Shown one piece after another: positions 1 to 5,691 of a stretch of DNA of 6,620 bases. The stretch lies in contig JAUVWK010000155.1 of NCBI GenBank assembly GCA_030604165.1, forward strand, positions 1 through 6,620, in the 5' to 3' direction. The notes under the pieces were generated by a model. It saw only the letters and a list, made by a program, of their open reading frames with translations, was not told where the DNA came from and did not search any database. The first letter of the stretch is position 1. The number at the start of each line of letters is the position of its first letter. The position numbers and the translations under genes are program-made. The stretch comes from Alphaproteobacteria bacterium. Its GTDB lineage: Bacteria > Pseudomonadota > Alphaproteobacteria > UBA828.

Positions 1-278
1 AGCTCGTAGCGTACGTTCAGCATGGTGATCTCGGGCAGGCCGTAGCCCGAGCCTTTCGCGACACCCCGCATTTCAGTCGTGAATTCGGGATCGAGACGCT
101 CCAGCACATCGGTCCATTTGGTTGCTTCCGCGAGCACGTCGTCGGGCGCGTGCCCGAGCTTGCCGAAGCGATCCAAATAGACGTCGATATTGTTGCGGAT
201 GTCGTCGCGCAGCGCCTCGCCGTGGATACGGCCACGCTCGCTCGGATCATTACCAAGATCAAGCACCGGAACGGTCAT
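1..278 (-). CDS. C45-family autoproteolytic acyltransferase/hydrolase, N-terminal part (runs off left edge)
   Basis: Reading the minus strand from ATG at 278-276 gives 92 uninterrupted codons to the window edge. The protein begins MTVPVLDLGNDPSERGRIHG and later has an EMRGVAKGSG stretch followed by LPEITMLNVRYE. These match the N-terminal pattern I know from the C45 / acyl-CoA:6-aminopenicillanate acyltransferase-like family: an RGxxHGEAL motif near residue 15, then a G(S/x)G...E(I/L)...LN-RYE motif near residues 75-92. The family is made as a proenzyme that cuts itself before an internal Cys and hydrolyses amide or thioester bonds; that Cys would lie beyond the edge, so activity cannot be judged. 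A perfect AGGAGG sits 6 bases upstream of the ATG and fixes the start. The gene is divergent from the sulfur genes, and nothing seen ties it to them. The substrate is unknown. Confidence 0.8.
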   Translation of the reverse strand, partial: MTVPVLDLGNDPSERGRIHGEALRDDIRNNIDVYLDRFGKLGHAPDDVLAEATKWTDVLERLDPEFTTEMRGVAKGSGYGLPEITMLNVRYE

Positions 279-284
279 CGAAGA

Positions 285-290
285 CCTCCT
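285..290 (-). promoter_or_regulatory. Strong Shine-Dalgarno site of the C45-family gene
   Basis: The minus strand reads AGGAGG here, 6 bases before the ATG at 278. It is the best ribosome binding site in the window and decides both the strand and the start of a gene that is truncated by the window edge. Confidence 0.8.
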
Positions 291-335
291 TTTGCCCGCG
301 TTGCTAGAAACCTGCCCTCTCAACCAATCGCTGCG

Positions 336-363
336 ATGTTAGAGCATCGGCGCCGGCATGCAA
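336..363 (-). promoter_or_regulatory. Possible promoter of the C45-family gene
   Basis: On the minus strand a TTGCAT (358-363) and a TAACAT (336-341) are separated by 16 bases, resembling -35 and -10 boxes (each about 4 of 6 to consensus). They point toward the ATG at 278 with a leader of roughly 50 bases. This is a weak match in GC-rich DNA and could be chance. Confidence 0.25.
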
Positions 364-410
364 AGCACGGTGCCGGTCGCGCCTGCCTCGCCCAATTCGG
401 GGCGCCGCCT

Positions 411-416
411 TATACT
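411..416 (+). promoter_or_regulatory. Possible -10 box for a leaderless transcript of the GATase-like gene
   Basis: TATACT matches the TATAAT consensus at 5 of 6 positions and is conspicuous in GC-rich surroundings. If the A of the ATG at 423 is the transcription start, the box occupies exactly -12 to -7. No Shine-Dalgarno sequence precedes that ATG, which fits a leaderless message. No convincing -35 box is seen at 16-19 bases further upstream. Confidence 0.4.
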
Positions 417-422
417 CTGGCC

Positions 423-1148
423 ATGCGCACCGTCTATGCCGTGCAGCACAGCGAAGCCGAATTTCTCGGCCTGATCGAGGATCATCTCGAGGGCCGCGAT
501 ATTCGCTTTCATTATCTGCGGCCCTTTGCCAATCGCGGCTGGGTGCCGCCGCGCGCGGTCGATTACGACGCCTTGATTCTGCTCGGCGGCGGCCCCTGGG
601 GCGCGGTCAGCGAGCCGCTCCTGCCAAGCCTCGAGCGCGAGCTGCGGCTCGCCCGGAGCTTTCTCGCCGATCGGCGCCCGGTGATCGGCATCGGCCTGGG
701 CGCGCAAATCCTCAGCCTCGCCGCCGGCGGCAAGGCCGAGGCCGCGGCGCTCGGCTTTACCGTCGGGCGCGCGCGGCGCTTGGCCGACGACGCGCTCAAC
801 GGTCATCTGCCGGCGAGCTATCCGCTGGTGACCTATATGCGCGACCGCCCGCTCTTGCCGGAGGGCGCGCGGCTGCTCGCGGCGGACGAGCAGGGGCGCC
901 CGGCGCTCTTTCAAGTCGGCGACAATTGCCTGGGCTTCACCGGCCATCCCGGCATCAAGTCGGGCATGATCGAGGATCTCGTCATGGAATTCGCCGACGC
1001 GCCGGAGGATGTCGGCGCCGGGCTAACCCAACTGCGCGCGGCGCAGCCAGAGCTCGCCAGCGCGCTCAGCGGGATCATGGTCGGCGTGATCCAGCTCACC
1101 CGCTTGATGCGCCCGCGCGACGATAAGCGGGCCGGAGGCAATAAATAA
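423..1148 (+). CDS. Class I glutamine amidotransferase-like protein lacking the catalytic cysteine
   Basis: The 241-residue product has the layout of a class I GATase domain: an N-terminal beta-strand (MRTVYAVQHSE), an oxyanion-region loop DALILLGGGPWGAVSE at about residues 49-64, a nucleophile-elbow segment PVIGIGLGAQ at 86-95, and a C-terminal histidine motif GFTGHPG around His175. In active family members the elbow reads GICLGAQ or similar with Cys as nucleophile. Here residue 91 is Gly (codon GGC at 693-695), and the Glu normally two residues after the His is Gly177. Two of three triad positions are therefore lost, and glutaminase activity is unlikely; a binding or scaffold role is my inference. 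The ATG at 423 is chosen because the fold begins there; the same frame stays open upstream to an ATG at 150 but would run into the divergent gene. Start 423 has no Shine-Dalgarno site. From memory, GATase-like genes (called lipX in that literature) occur among the lipoate-assembly genes of other sHdr loci, so this may be that gene; I cannot confirm it. Confidence 0.8.
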   Translation: MRTVYAVQHSEAEFLGLIEDHLEGRDIRFHYLRPFANRGWVPPRAVDYDALILLGGGPWGAVSEPLLPSLERELRLARSFLADRRPVIGIGLGAQILSLAAGGKAEAAALGFTVGRARRLADDALNGHLPASYPLVTYMRDRPLLPEGARLLAADEQGRPALFQVGDNCLGFTGHPGIKSGMIEDLVMEFADAPEDVGAGLTQLRAAQPELASALSGIMVGVIQLTRLMRPRDDKRAGGNK

Positions 1149-1156
1149 CCACGAAT

Positions 1157-1187
1157 TGTCGTTGCGGCGAGTGCGGCCGCCACGATA
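1157..1187. repeat. Imperfect inverted repeat in the gap before dsrE3
   Basis: The left arm TGTCGTTGCGGC (1157-1168) pairs with the right arm GCCGCCACGATA (1176-1187) at 10 Watson-Crick positions plus one G-T wobble out of 12, with a 7-base loop. It lies 8 bases after the stop of the GATase-like gene and 39 bases before the dsrE3 start. There is no T-run after it, so it is not a typical intrinsic terminator. It overlaps a possible promoter and so could be an operator for a repressor, or a stem in the RNA. Confidence 0.5.
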
Positions 1188-1191
1188 TATC
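1162..1191 (+). promoter_or_regulatory. Possible promoter of the dsrE3-shdr operon
   Basis: TTGCGG (1162-1167) and TATATC (1186-1191), 18 bases apart, are the best -35/-10 pair in the 78-base gap. A start near 1198 would leave a leader of about 29 bases before dsrE3. The elements are embedded in the inverted repeat, which would suit repression. The consensus match is modest. Confidence 0.3.
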
Positions 1192-1226
1192 TGAACCCCG
1201 AGGCCAGCATAATCCGAGTTGAAGAG

Positions 1227-1607
1227 ATGGCGGGAAAGCTCTTGATCATCATGGTGAACACCGATCCTCGCAACGGCGAGGAGCTCGGCGCACCGTTCTT
1301 TCAGGCCACCGTCGCCGCGGCGATGGATTATGAGGTCGAGGTCGTTTGCACCGCCACCTCGGGCCAGCTCATGCGCAAGGGCGTGGCCGAGAAGCTGGTG
1401 GTCAAGGAAGGCTCGCCCAAGAACGTCTACGACTTCATCAAGGATGCCCACGAGGCGGGGGTGAAGTTTTATTGCTGCTCGCCCAATCTCGATCTGTTCG
1501 ACATGACCGTGGACGACCTGATCCCCGAGTGCGAAGGCATCGTCGGCGGCGCTCACGTCATCGAACAGGTCATGGAAGACGACGATATCCGCGTACTGAC
1601 CTATTGA
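1227..1607 (+). CDS. dsrE3C: DsrE3-type sulfurtransferase (DsrE family), probably DsrE3C
   Basis: This 126-residue cytoplasmic protein has the DsrE/DsrF-like fold signature: an N-terminal strand GKLLIIMVNTDPRN, a middle region VEVVCTATSG with Cys41, then GVKFYCCSPNLDLF with adjacent Cys83 and Cys84, and LIPECEGIVGGAHVIEQ with Cys102. In this family the Cys following the third strand (here Cys83/Cys84) carries the sulfane sulfur passed between TusA-like carriers and the oxidising complex. DsrE3 proteins are regular partners of sHdr operons, and the slot directly before shdrC1 is the one I recall for DsrE3C; the subtype is less certain than the family. The ATG at 1227 is preceded only by GAAGAG placed immediately next to it, a poor ribosome site. 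A later in-frame ATG at 1251 would remove the first beta-strand and is unlikely. The gene ends 14 bases before shdrC1. Confidence 0.88.
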   Translation: MAGKLLIIMVNTDPRNGEELGAPFFQATVAAAMDYEVEVVCTATSGQLMRKGVAEKLVVKEGSPKNVYDFIKDAHEAGVKFYCCSPNLDLFDMTVDDLIPECEGIVGGAHVIEQVMEDDDIRVLTY

Positions 1608-1609
1608 CC

Positions 1610-1614
1610 GAGGG
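1610..1614 (+). promoter_or_regulatory. Shine-Dalgarno site that sets the GTG start of shdrC1
   Basis: GAGGG lies 7 bases before GTG at 1622. The only other nearby initiator in frame, TTG at 1604 overlapping the dsrE3 stop, has no ribosome site upstream, so the GTG is preferred. Confidence 0.65.
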
Positions 1615-1621
1615 CACCGCT

Positions 1622-2359
1622 GTGGCGCAGGTTTCGGCCGCGATTGGCGATCCGATTTCGGACGCGCCGATCTTAGAGCAGGCGAAGCTCGAGGCGGTAT
1701 TCGCCGACATCCAGGCGCACCCGCTTTACGACCACGAGCTCAACGGCTGCCTCAATTGCGGCATCTGCACCGCGACCTGCCCGTCGGCCCATTATTACGA
1801 CTATTCGCCGCGCGAGATCGTGCAGCTGCTCTGGACCGAAAATCTGGAAGGCATCTACGACGCCATGCAGGAAAAGATCTGGGCCTGCGCCCAGTGCTAC
1901 ACCTGCGCGGCGCGCTGCCCGTTCGGCAATTCGCCCGGCGGGTTGGTGATGATCATGCGCGAGACCGCGATCAAGCACGGCATGGAATCGGCCAAGGAGG
2001 TGCTGCGGCCGTTCTCGCGCGTCATGCTGAAAATCATCTCGACCGGCAATCAGCTCGCGCCGAACATGATCACGGCCGATCATTTCCCCGATTGGGGGCC
2101 CAACGTCAGCAAGGTCGAGGCGCCGCTGGCGGTGCTGCGCAAGGCCATCCCCGTGCCGACCCTGCATACCCTGGACACGGCCTGGGAGGTCAACCTCAAG
2201 ACCTCGATCGAGCTTTACACGATCTGGGAGGCGACCGGCGTGCTCGACGCGCTGGAGACCATCGACCAGAATCTGTTCGACGTGATCACCGACATCATGG
2301 AAGAGAAGCGCGAAGACTACGACGACTGGCTCGAAGAGCAAGAAGACGACGACGATTAG
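1622..2359 (+). CDS. shdrC1: sHdrC1, iron-sulfur electron-transfer subunit of the sHdr complex
   Basis: The 245-residue product is an HdrC-like protein with two classical [4Fe-4S] motifs: CLNCGICTATCP at residues 43-54 and CAQCYTCAARCP at 89-100. All eight ligating cysteines are present. In the family this subunit relays electrons between the flavin subunit HdrA and the catalytic HdrB subunit. After the clusters comes an alpha-helical region (residues about 105-215), then a strongly acidic tail with EEQEDDDD at the C terminus. The protein is soluble, with no signal peptide or membrane segment. The start is GTG at 1622, supported by GAGGG 7 bases upstream. It follows dsrE3 by 14 bases and precedes shdrB1 by 51 bases. 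The order C1-B1-A-H-C2-B2 across the window identifies the sHdr type rather than methanogen HdrABC or QmoABC. Confidence 0.95.
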   Translation: MAQVSAAIGDPISDAPILEQAKLEAVFADIQAHPLYDHELNGCLNCGICTATCPSAHYYDYSPREIVQLLWTENLEGIYDAMQEKIWACAQCYTCAARCPFGNSPGGLVMIMRETAIKHGMESAKEVLRPFSRVMLKIISTGNQLAPNMITADHFPDWGPNVSKVEAPLAVLRKAIPVPTLHTLDTAWEVNLKTSIELYTIWEATGVLDALETIDQNLFDVITDIMEEKREDYDDWLEEQEDDDD

Positions 2360-2375
2360 GCTTTAGTCATGGTTT

Positions 2376-2390
2376 GCCGCGCGCGGCGGC
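2376..2390 (+). repeat. GC-rich hairpin/palindrome in the shdrC1-shdrB1 gap
   Basis: A perfect 12-base palindrome GCCGCGCGCGGC occupies 2376-2387. As RNA, an alternative stem GCCGC (2376-2380) with GCGGC (2386-2390) and a 5-base loop is also possible. It stands 9 bases before the shdrB1 ribosome site with no T-run after it. It could tune message stability or translation within the operon. In DNA this rich in GC, chance is a real alternative. Confidence 0.35.
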
Positions 2391-2399
2391 GGGCGGTTT

Positions 2400-2405
2400 A
2401 GGAGA
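2400..2405 (+). promoter_or_regulatory. Shine-Dalgarno site of shdrB1
   Basis: AGGAGA lies 5 bases before the ATG at 2411. It is the clearest ribosome site within the sHdr gene set and fixes the start of a long N-terminal extension. Confidence 0.75.
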
Positions 2406-2410
2406 TTTCA

Positions 2411-3751
2411 ATGGACGAGAAAAGCGATCACGGGCAGCACTTCACCGGCCATGGCGCTGAGTGGCGTGACGGGGAGCTTGGCCCGGACCAGGCGCGCGCC
2501 GCCACCGCCTGGGTCGAGGCCAAGATCGACAGGCGGGCCATGCTGGTCAACAAGGAGCGCGTCGAGGACGTGCGCGATATCATGTGGCAGCTCGAGAAGG
2601 ATGGCGAAATCCTCGTCCATCGCGTCTCCGAGCAGCATGAGCCGGTCACGGTCAAGACCCTCTATGGCTGGGACAAGCGCATACCCACCAACCAGCTCTG
2701 GCACCACAAATCATGCGGCCAGTGCGGCAACATTCCGGGCTACCCGGCATCGATTCTGTGGCTCCAGAACATGCTGGAAACGCGCTATCTGGACGAGACC
2801 GACCAGACCTCGTGCACGGCCTGGAACTATCACGGCTCCGGCATCGGCAACGTCGTCAGCCTGGCCAGCGTGTTCCTGCGCAATTTCCATCAGGCCTACG
2901 TCTCGGCCCAGGCCCAGGGGCTGCCGGAGGGCTATTACTACCCGCTGGTTCATTGCGGCACCTCGTTCGGCAATTACAAGGAAATGCGCAGCTTCTTGCT
3001 CCACTCCCCGGCGCTGCGCGAGCAGGTCAAGACCATCCTCGGCAAGCTCGGCAGGCTGGTGGACGGCAAGCTGCTGCTGCCCGAGGAGGTGGTGCACTAC
3101 TCGGAGTGGCTGCACGTCGTGCGCGAGCGTATCAAGCAGCATCAGGCGGTCGATTGCGGCGCCATTCGCGCCACCATTCATCCGGCTTGTCATGTCTACA
3201 AGATGGTGCCGGAAGACGCGATCTACGACGACGCGGTGTTGGACGGCAATCGCTTGGCGGTTTCGACCTCGCTCGTCGAGACGCTCGGCGCCCAGGTGAT
3301 CGATTATTCAACCTGGTATGATTGCTGCGGCTTCGGCTTCCGCCACATCATCTCCGAGCGTGAGTTCACCCGCTCGTTCGCGATCGATCGCAAGGTGCGC
3401 GTGGCCATCGAGGAGGCCCAGGCCGACGTGATGATCGGCCACGACACCGGCTGCATCACCACGCTGGACAAGAACCAGTGGATCGGCAAGGCGGCCGGCA
3501 AGGGTTACGAATTGCCGGTGATGGCGGATTGCCAATTCGCCGCGCTGATCTGCGGCGCCCACCCCTACAAGATCGTCCAGCTCCACTGGCACGCCTCGCC
3601 GTTCGAGACCTTGCTGGAAAAGCTCGGCATCGATTGGCGCCGGACCAAGGCGGAGTTCGAAGCCTATCTCACAGAGGTCGAGGCCGGTCGGGTGGAAACG
3701 CTCTACGACCCCAAGCTGGCGATCACCTCCGGTCCGGGCTTCGCCGGATGA
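2411..3751 (+). CDS. shdrB1: sHdrB1, HdrB-like subunit with degenerate CCG domains
   Basis: At 446 residues this is much longer than methanogen HdrB (about 300), mainly through an N-terminal extension of about 95 residues before the first cysteine. HdrB proteins bind two non-cubane [4Fe-4S] clusters through motifs of the form C-x(31-39)-CC-x(35-37)-CxxC. The first domain here shows Cys102 (with Cys105), then SCTAW with Cys135 followed by Thr136 where the second Cys of the pair is expected, then HCG with Cys182 and no partner three residues before. The second domain is better kept: Cys260, DCCG with Cys305-Cys306, and DTGC with Cys348 but Asp345 at the first CxxC position. In the complex this subunit is expected to take part in sulfur-substrate chemistry or electron relay. 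The stop overlaps the shdrA start by ATGA, so the two are translationally coupled. I am sure of the family and role in the complex, less so of which clusters it holds. Confidence 0.95.
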   Translation: MDEKSDHGQHFTGHGAEWRDGELGPDQARAATAWVEAKIDRRAMLVNKERVEDVRDIMWQLEKDGEILVHRVSEQHEPVTVKTLYGWDKRIPTNQLWHHKSCGQCGNIPGYPASILWLQNMLETRYLDETDQTSCTAWNYHGSGIGNVVSLASVFLRNFHQAYVSAQAQGLPEGYYYPLVHCGTSFGNYKEMRSFLLHSPALREQVKTILGKLGRLVDGKLLLPEEVVHYSEWLHVVRERIKQHQAVDCGAIRATIHPACHVYKMVPEDAIYDDAVLDGNRLAVSTSLVETLGAQVIDYSTWYDCCGFGFRHIISEREFTRSFAIDRKVRVAIEEAQADVMIGHDTGCITTLDKNQWIGKAAGKGYELPVMADCQFAALICGAHPYKIVQLHWHASPFETLLEKLGIDWRRTKAEFEAYLTEVEAGRVETLYDPKLAITSGPGFAG

Positions 3752-4797
3752 GCGGGCCGGTTCTGGTGCTCGGCGGCGGTCCGGCGGGTCTCGCCGCCGC
3801 CCATGCGCTCGCCGCGGTCGGCCAGCGCGCGGTGCTGGTCGAGAAGGAAGACCGCCTGGGCGGCGCGCCGATCTTGTCCGGCTACGCCAAGCTGGTGCCG
3901 TCGGGAGAATGGGCCAAGGACGCGATCGGCGCGATGGTCGAGCGCGTCGAAGAGGACGATCGCGTGGCGCTGCGAACCGCGGTCCAGGTACGGGAGTTTT
4001 CCGGTGAGCCGGGGGCGTTTCGCGCCACCCTCTCGGACGGCACCGACCTCGAGGTCAGCGCCGCCATCCTGGCCACGGGCTTTACCCATTTCGATGCCGT
4101 GAACAAGCCGGAGTGGGGCTTCGGCACCTACCCGGACGTGGTCACCACCACCCAGGTCGAACAAATGCTCTCAACGGGTGCCGGGGTGCGCTGTCCCTCG
4201 GACGGGCGCGAGCCGGAGCGCGTGGCGATTCTGCTTTGCGTCGGCTCGCGCGACCGCCAGATCGGGCGCGAGTGGTGCTCCAAGGTCTGCTGCACCGTCT
4301 CGGCCAATCTGGCGATGGAGATCCGCGAGACCCTGCCGCGCTGCCACGTCTACATCTATTACATGGATATCCGCACTTACGGGCTTTACGAAGACCTCTA
4401 TTACTGGCGCAGCCAGGAGGAATTCAAGGTCAAGTACATCAAGGCGCGGATCGCCGAGGTTACCTCCGACGGCCAGCGCCTGATCGTCAAGGGCGAGGAC
4501 ACCTTGGTCAAGCGCCCGATCACGATCCCCTTCGATCTGGTAGTCCACGCCATCGGCATGGACCCCAATGTCGACAACTTGACGCTGGCCTCGATCTTCG
4601 GCGTCAAGCTGGAGAGTCACGGCCACATCGCGCGCGGCAACGCCTATCGGGCCTACAGCGCGACCTCGCGGCCCGGCGTTTTCGTCGGCGGCGCGGCGAC
4701 CGGGCCGGAGACCATCGACGATTCGATCGCCCAAGGGCAAGCGGCGGCGCTGGCGGCGCTGGCCGCGGTGCAGGGCGCCGTGCGCCAGGCTTCGTAA
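3748..4797 (+). CDS. shdrA: sHdrA, FAD-containing electron-transfer subunit
   Basis: The 349-residue product starts with a Rossmann dinucleotide-binding motif, VLVLGGGPAGLAAAHAL, at residues 5-21 (GGGPAG at 9-14) with Glu32 at the end of the second strand. A second flavin-fold motif ILATGF lies at 107-112. The HdrA iron-sulfur signature follows: CVGSRD at 164-169 and WCSKVCC at 176-182, giving Cys164, Cys177, Cys181 and Cys182 as candidate ligands. The C-terminal GVFVGGAATGPETIDDSI segment completes the FAD site. Like other sHdrA proteins it is about half the length of methanogen HdrA, lacking the N-terminal extension and the inserted ferredoxin domains. It is expected to collect electrons from the HdrC/HdrB subunits; the final acceptor (NAD+ in current models) is not shown by the sequence. 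The ATG lies inside the shdrB1 stop (ATGA) with no strong ribosome site, indicating coupled translation. Confidence 0.95.
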   Translation: MSGPVLVLGGGPAGLAAAHALAAVGQRAVLVEKEDRLGGAPILSGYAKLVPSGEWAKDAIGAMVERVEEDDRVALRTAVQVREFSGEPGAFRATLSDGTDLEVSAAILATGFTHFDAVNKPEWGFGTYPDVVTTTQVEQMLSTGAGVRCPSDGREPERVAILLCVGSRDRQIGREWCSKVCCTVSANLAMEIRETLPRCHVYIYYMDIRTYGLYEDLYYWRSQEEFKVKYIKARIAEVTSDGQRLIVKGEDTLVKRPITIPFDLVVHAIGMDPNVDNLTLASIFGVKLESHGHIARGNAYRAYSATSRPGVFVGGAATGPETIDDSIAQGQAAALAALAAVQGAVRQAS

Positions 4798-4807
4798 GGG
4801 CTGCGTC

Positions 4808-5674
4808 ATGTGGAACCCGTTACGCGGCAAGGCGGTGGTTCCGCTCGAGGGTCCGGGGCGGCCGCGGCTGGAGCTGAGCGGGCCGCGCCTGGTGCGCGCG
4901 TTGGAGGATTTGGTCGCGGCCTGCGAGCGCGAGGGCGGCGTGGAACGCTATGTCGGCGCGCTCGCCCTGAAGTGCGCCCTGTTCGAGGACCTGTTTGGCA
5001 AGGGCCTGGCGAGCCAACTCGACGAGATCGCGTTCTACGACGCCTGCGCCTTTGTCGCGCCGGCCCGTCGGCGCGTCGGGCCTTGGCTCGAGCGCCATGG
5101 CTTTTCGCCGATGCGCGCCGCGCTCATCGCGTTGCTCGACGGTTGGCGCGATACGACCACCGCCGACAAACGCCTGGCGGCTTTCTGCGGGCGCTTTCCG
5201 GACGACGGCGGCCACCGCTGGGTGCGTGACCTCGGCGCCGAGGTGCTGCATTACACGTTGCCGCGGCATTATCCGCTGGCCGCACGCTGGGTCTGGGATC
5301 GCCAGGCCAATGCCGGCGTGTTGCGCGAGATCTGGCATGCCCCCGACCTGGATGCGATAAGGCTGGAGGTGGCCGACGATTTCGCCACCTTCGTGACCTT
5401 ACGCGCCGAGCTCGAGGGCTTTTTGCGGGATAACGGGGTGTTTCGCGACCTGCCCTTAATGGTCGATCTGTTGTGCGCCCATATCTACGGCGCCTATGTG
5501 CGCACCCAGGGCGCGGCCTACCTGCGGGCGGATTTTTCGAACCCCGAGGACCACATGCTCTACACCTGCCGCATGCTCGGCCTCGACGGCGTCGACAGCA
5601 AGACCGGGCGCACCCGGCTCAAGCTCGGCGACGGTCGCCGGCACGCGCTGGTTGCGACCCGCTTGGCCCACTGA
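4808..5674 (+). CDS. shdrH: sHdrH, conserved uncharacterised protein of the sHdr operon
   Basis: The 288-residue protein sits in the slot between hdrA and hdrC2 where sHdr operons carry a conserved 'hypothetical' gene, and that position is the main basis for the name. It is predicted soluble and largely helical, with no signal peptide, membrane segment, nucleotide-binding loop or CxxC metal motif. Cysteines are scattered (39, 56, 80, 127 and two near the C terminus) and do not form a cluster-binding pattern. The most distinctive stretch is around residues 145-177: LHYTLPRHYPLAARWVWD, then a Gly and a REIWH segment, rich in aromatic and basic residues. Near the C terminus an LLCAHIYGAYVR segment is followed by HMLYTCRMLGLDG. 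No biochemical function can be assigned from the sequence; assembly or stability of the complex is a guess. AAGGG at 4796-4800, overlapping the shdrA stop, lies 7 bases before the ATG and supports the start. Confidence 0.88.
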   Translation: MWNPLRGKAVVPLEGPGRPRLELSGPRLVRALEDLVAACEREGGVERYVGALALKCALFEDLFGKGLASQLDEIAFYDACAFVAPARRRVGPWLERHGFSPMRAALIALLDGWRDTTTADKRLAAFCGRFPDDGGHRWVRDLGAEVLHYTLPRHYPLAARWVWDRQANAGVLREIWHAPDLDAIRLEVADDFATFVTLRAELEGFLRDNGVFRDLPLMVDLLCAHIYGAYVRTQGAAYLRADFSNPEDHMLYTCRMLGLDGVDSKTGRTRLKLGDGRRHALVATRLAH

Positions 5675-5691
5675 CGCGGACGCGTGGGCCG

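Noticed and set aside
150..422. Upstream extension of the GATase-like frame from an ATG at 150.
   Set aside because: The extra 91 codons overlap the divergent C45-family gene, match no family, and the GATase fold starts cleanly at 423.
339..947. Minus-strand open frame of 202 codons opposite the GATase-like gene.
   Set aside because: No family motif and low-complexity composition; the plus-strand frame carries the recognisable GATase fold.
1173..1180. Perfect 8-base palindrome GCGGCCGC as a separate regulatory site.
   Set aside because: Short palindromes of this kind are common in GC-rich DNA, and it is better explained as part of the larger inverted repeat region.
1604..1621. TTG at 1604, overlapping the dsrE3 stop, as the start of shdrC1.
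   Set aside because: It has no ribosome site, whereas GTG at 1622 has GAGGG at the right distance.
2369..2401. Ten-codon mini-frame (ATG to TAG) in the shdrC1-shdrB1 gap, as a possible leader peptide.
   Set aside because: No ribosome site, Arg-rich codons follow simply from the GC-rich palindrome, and nothing suggests an attenuator.
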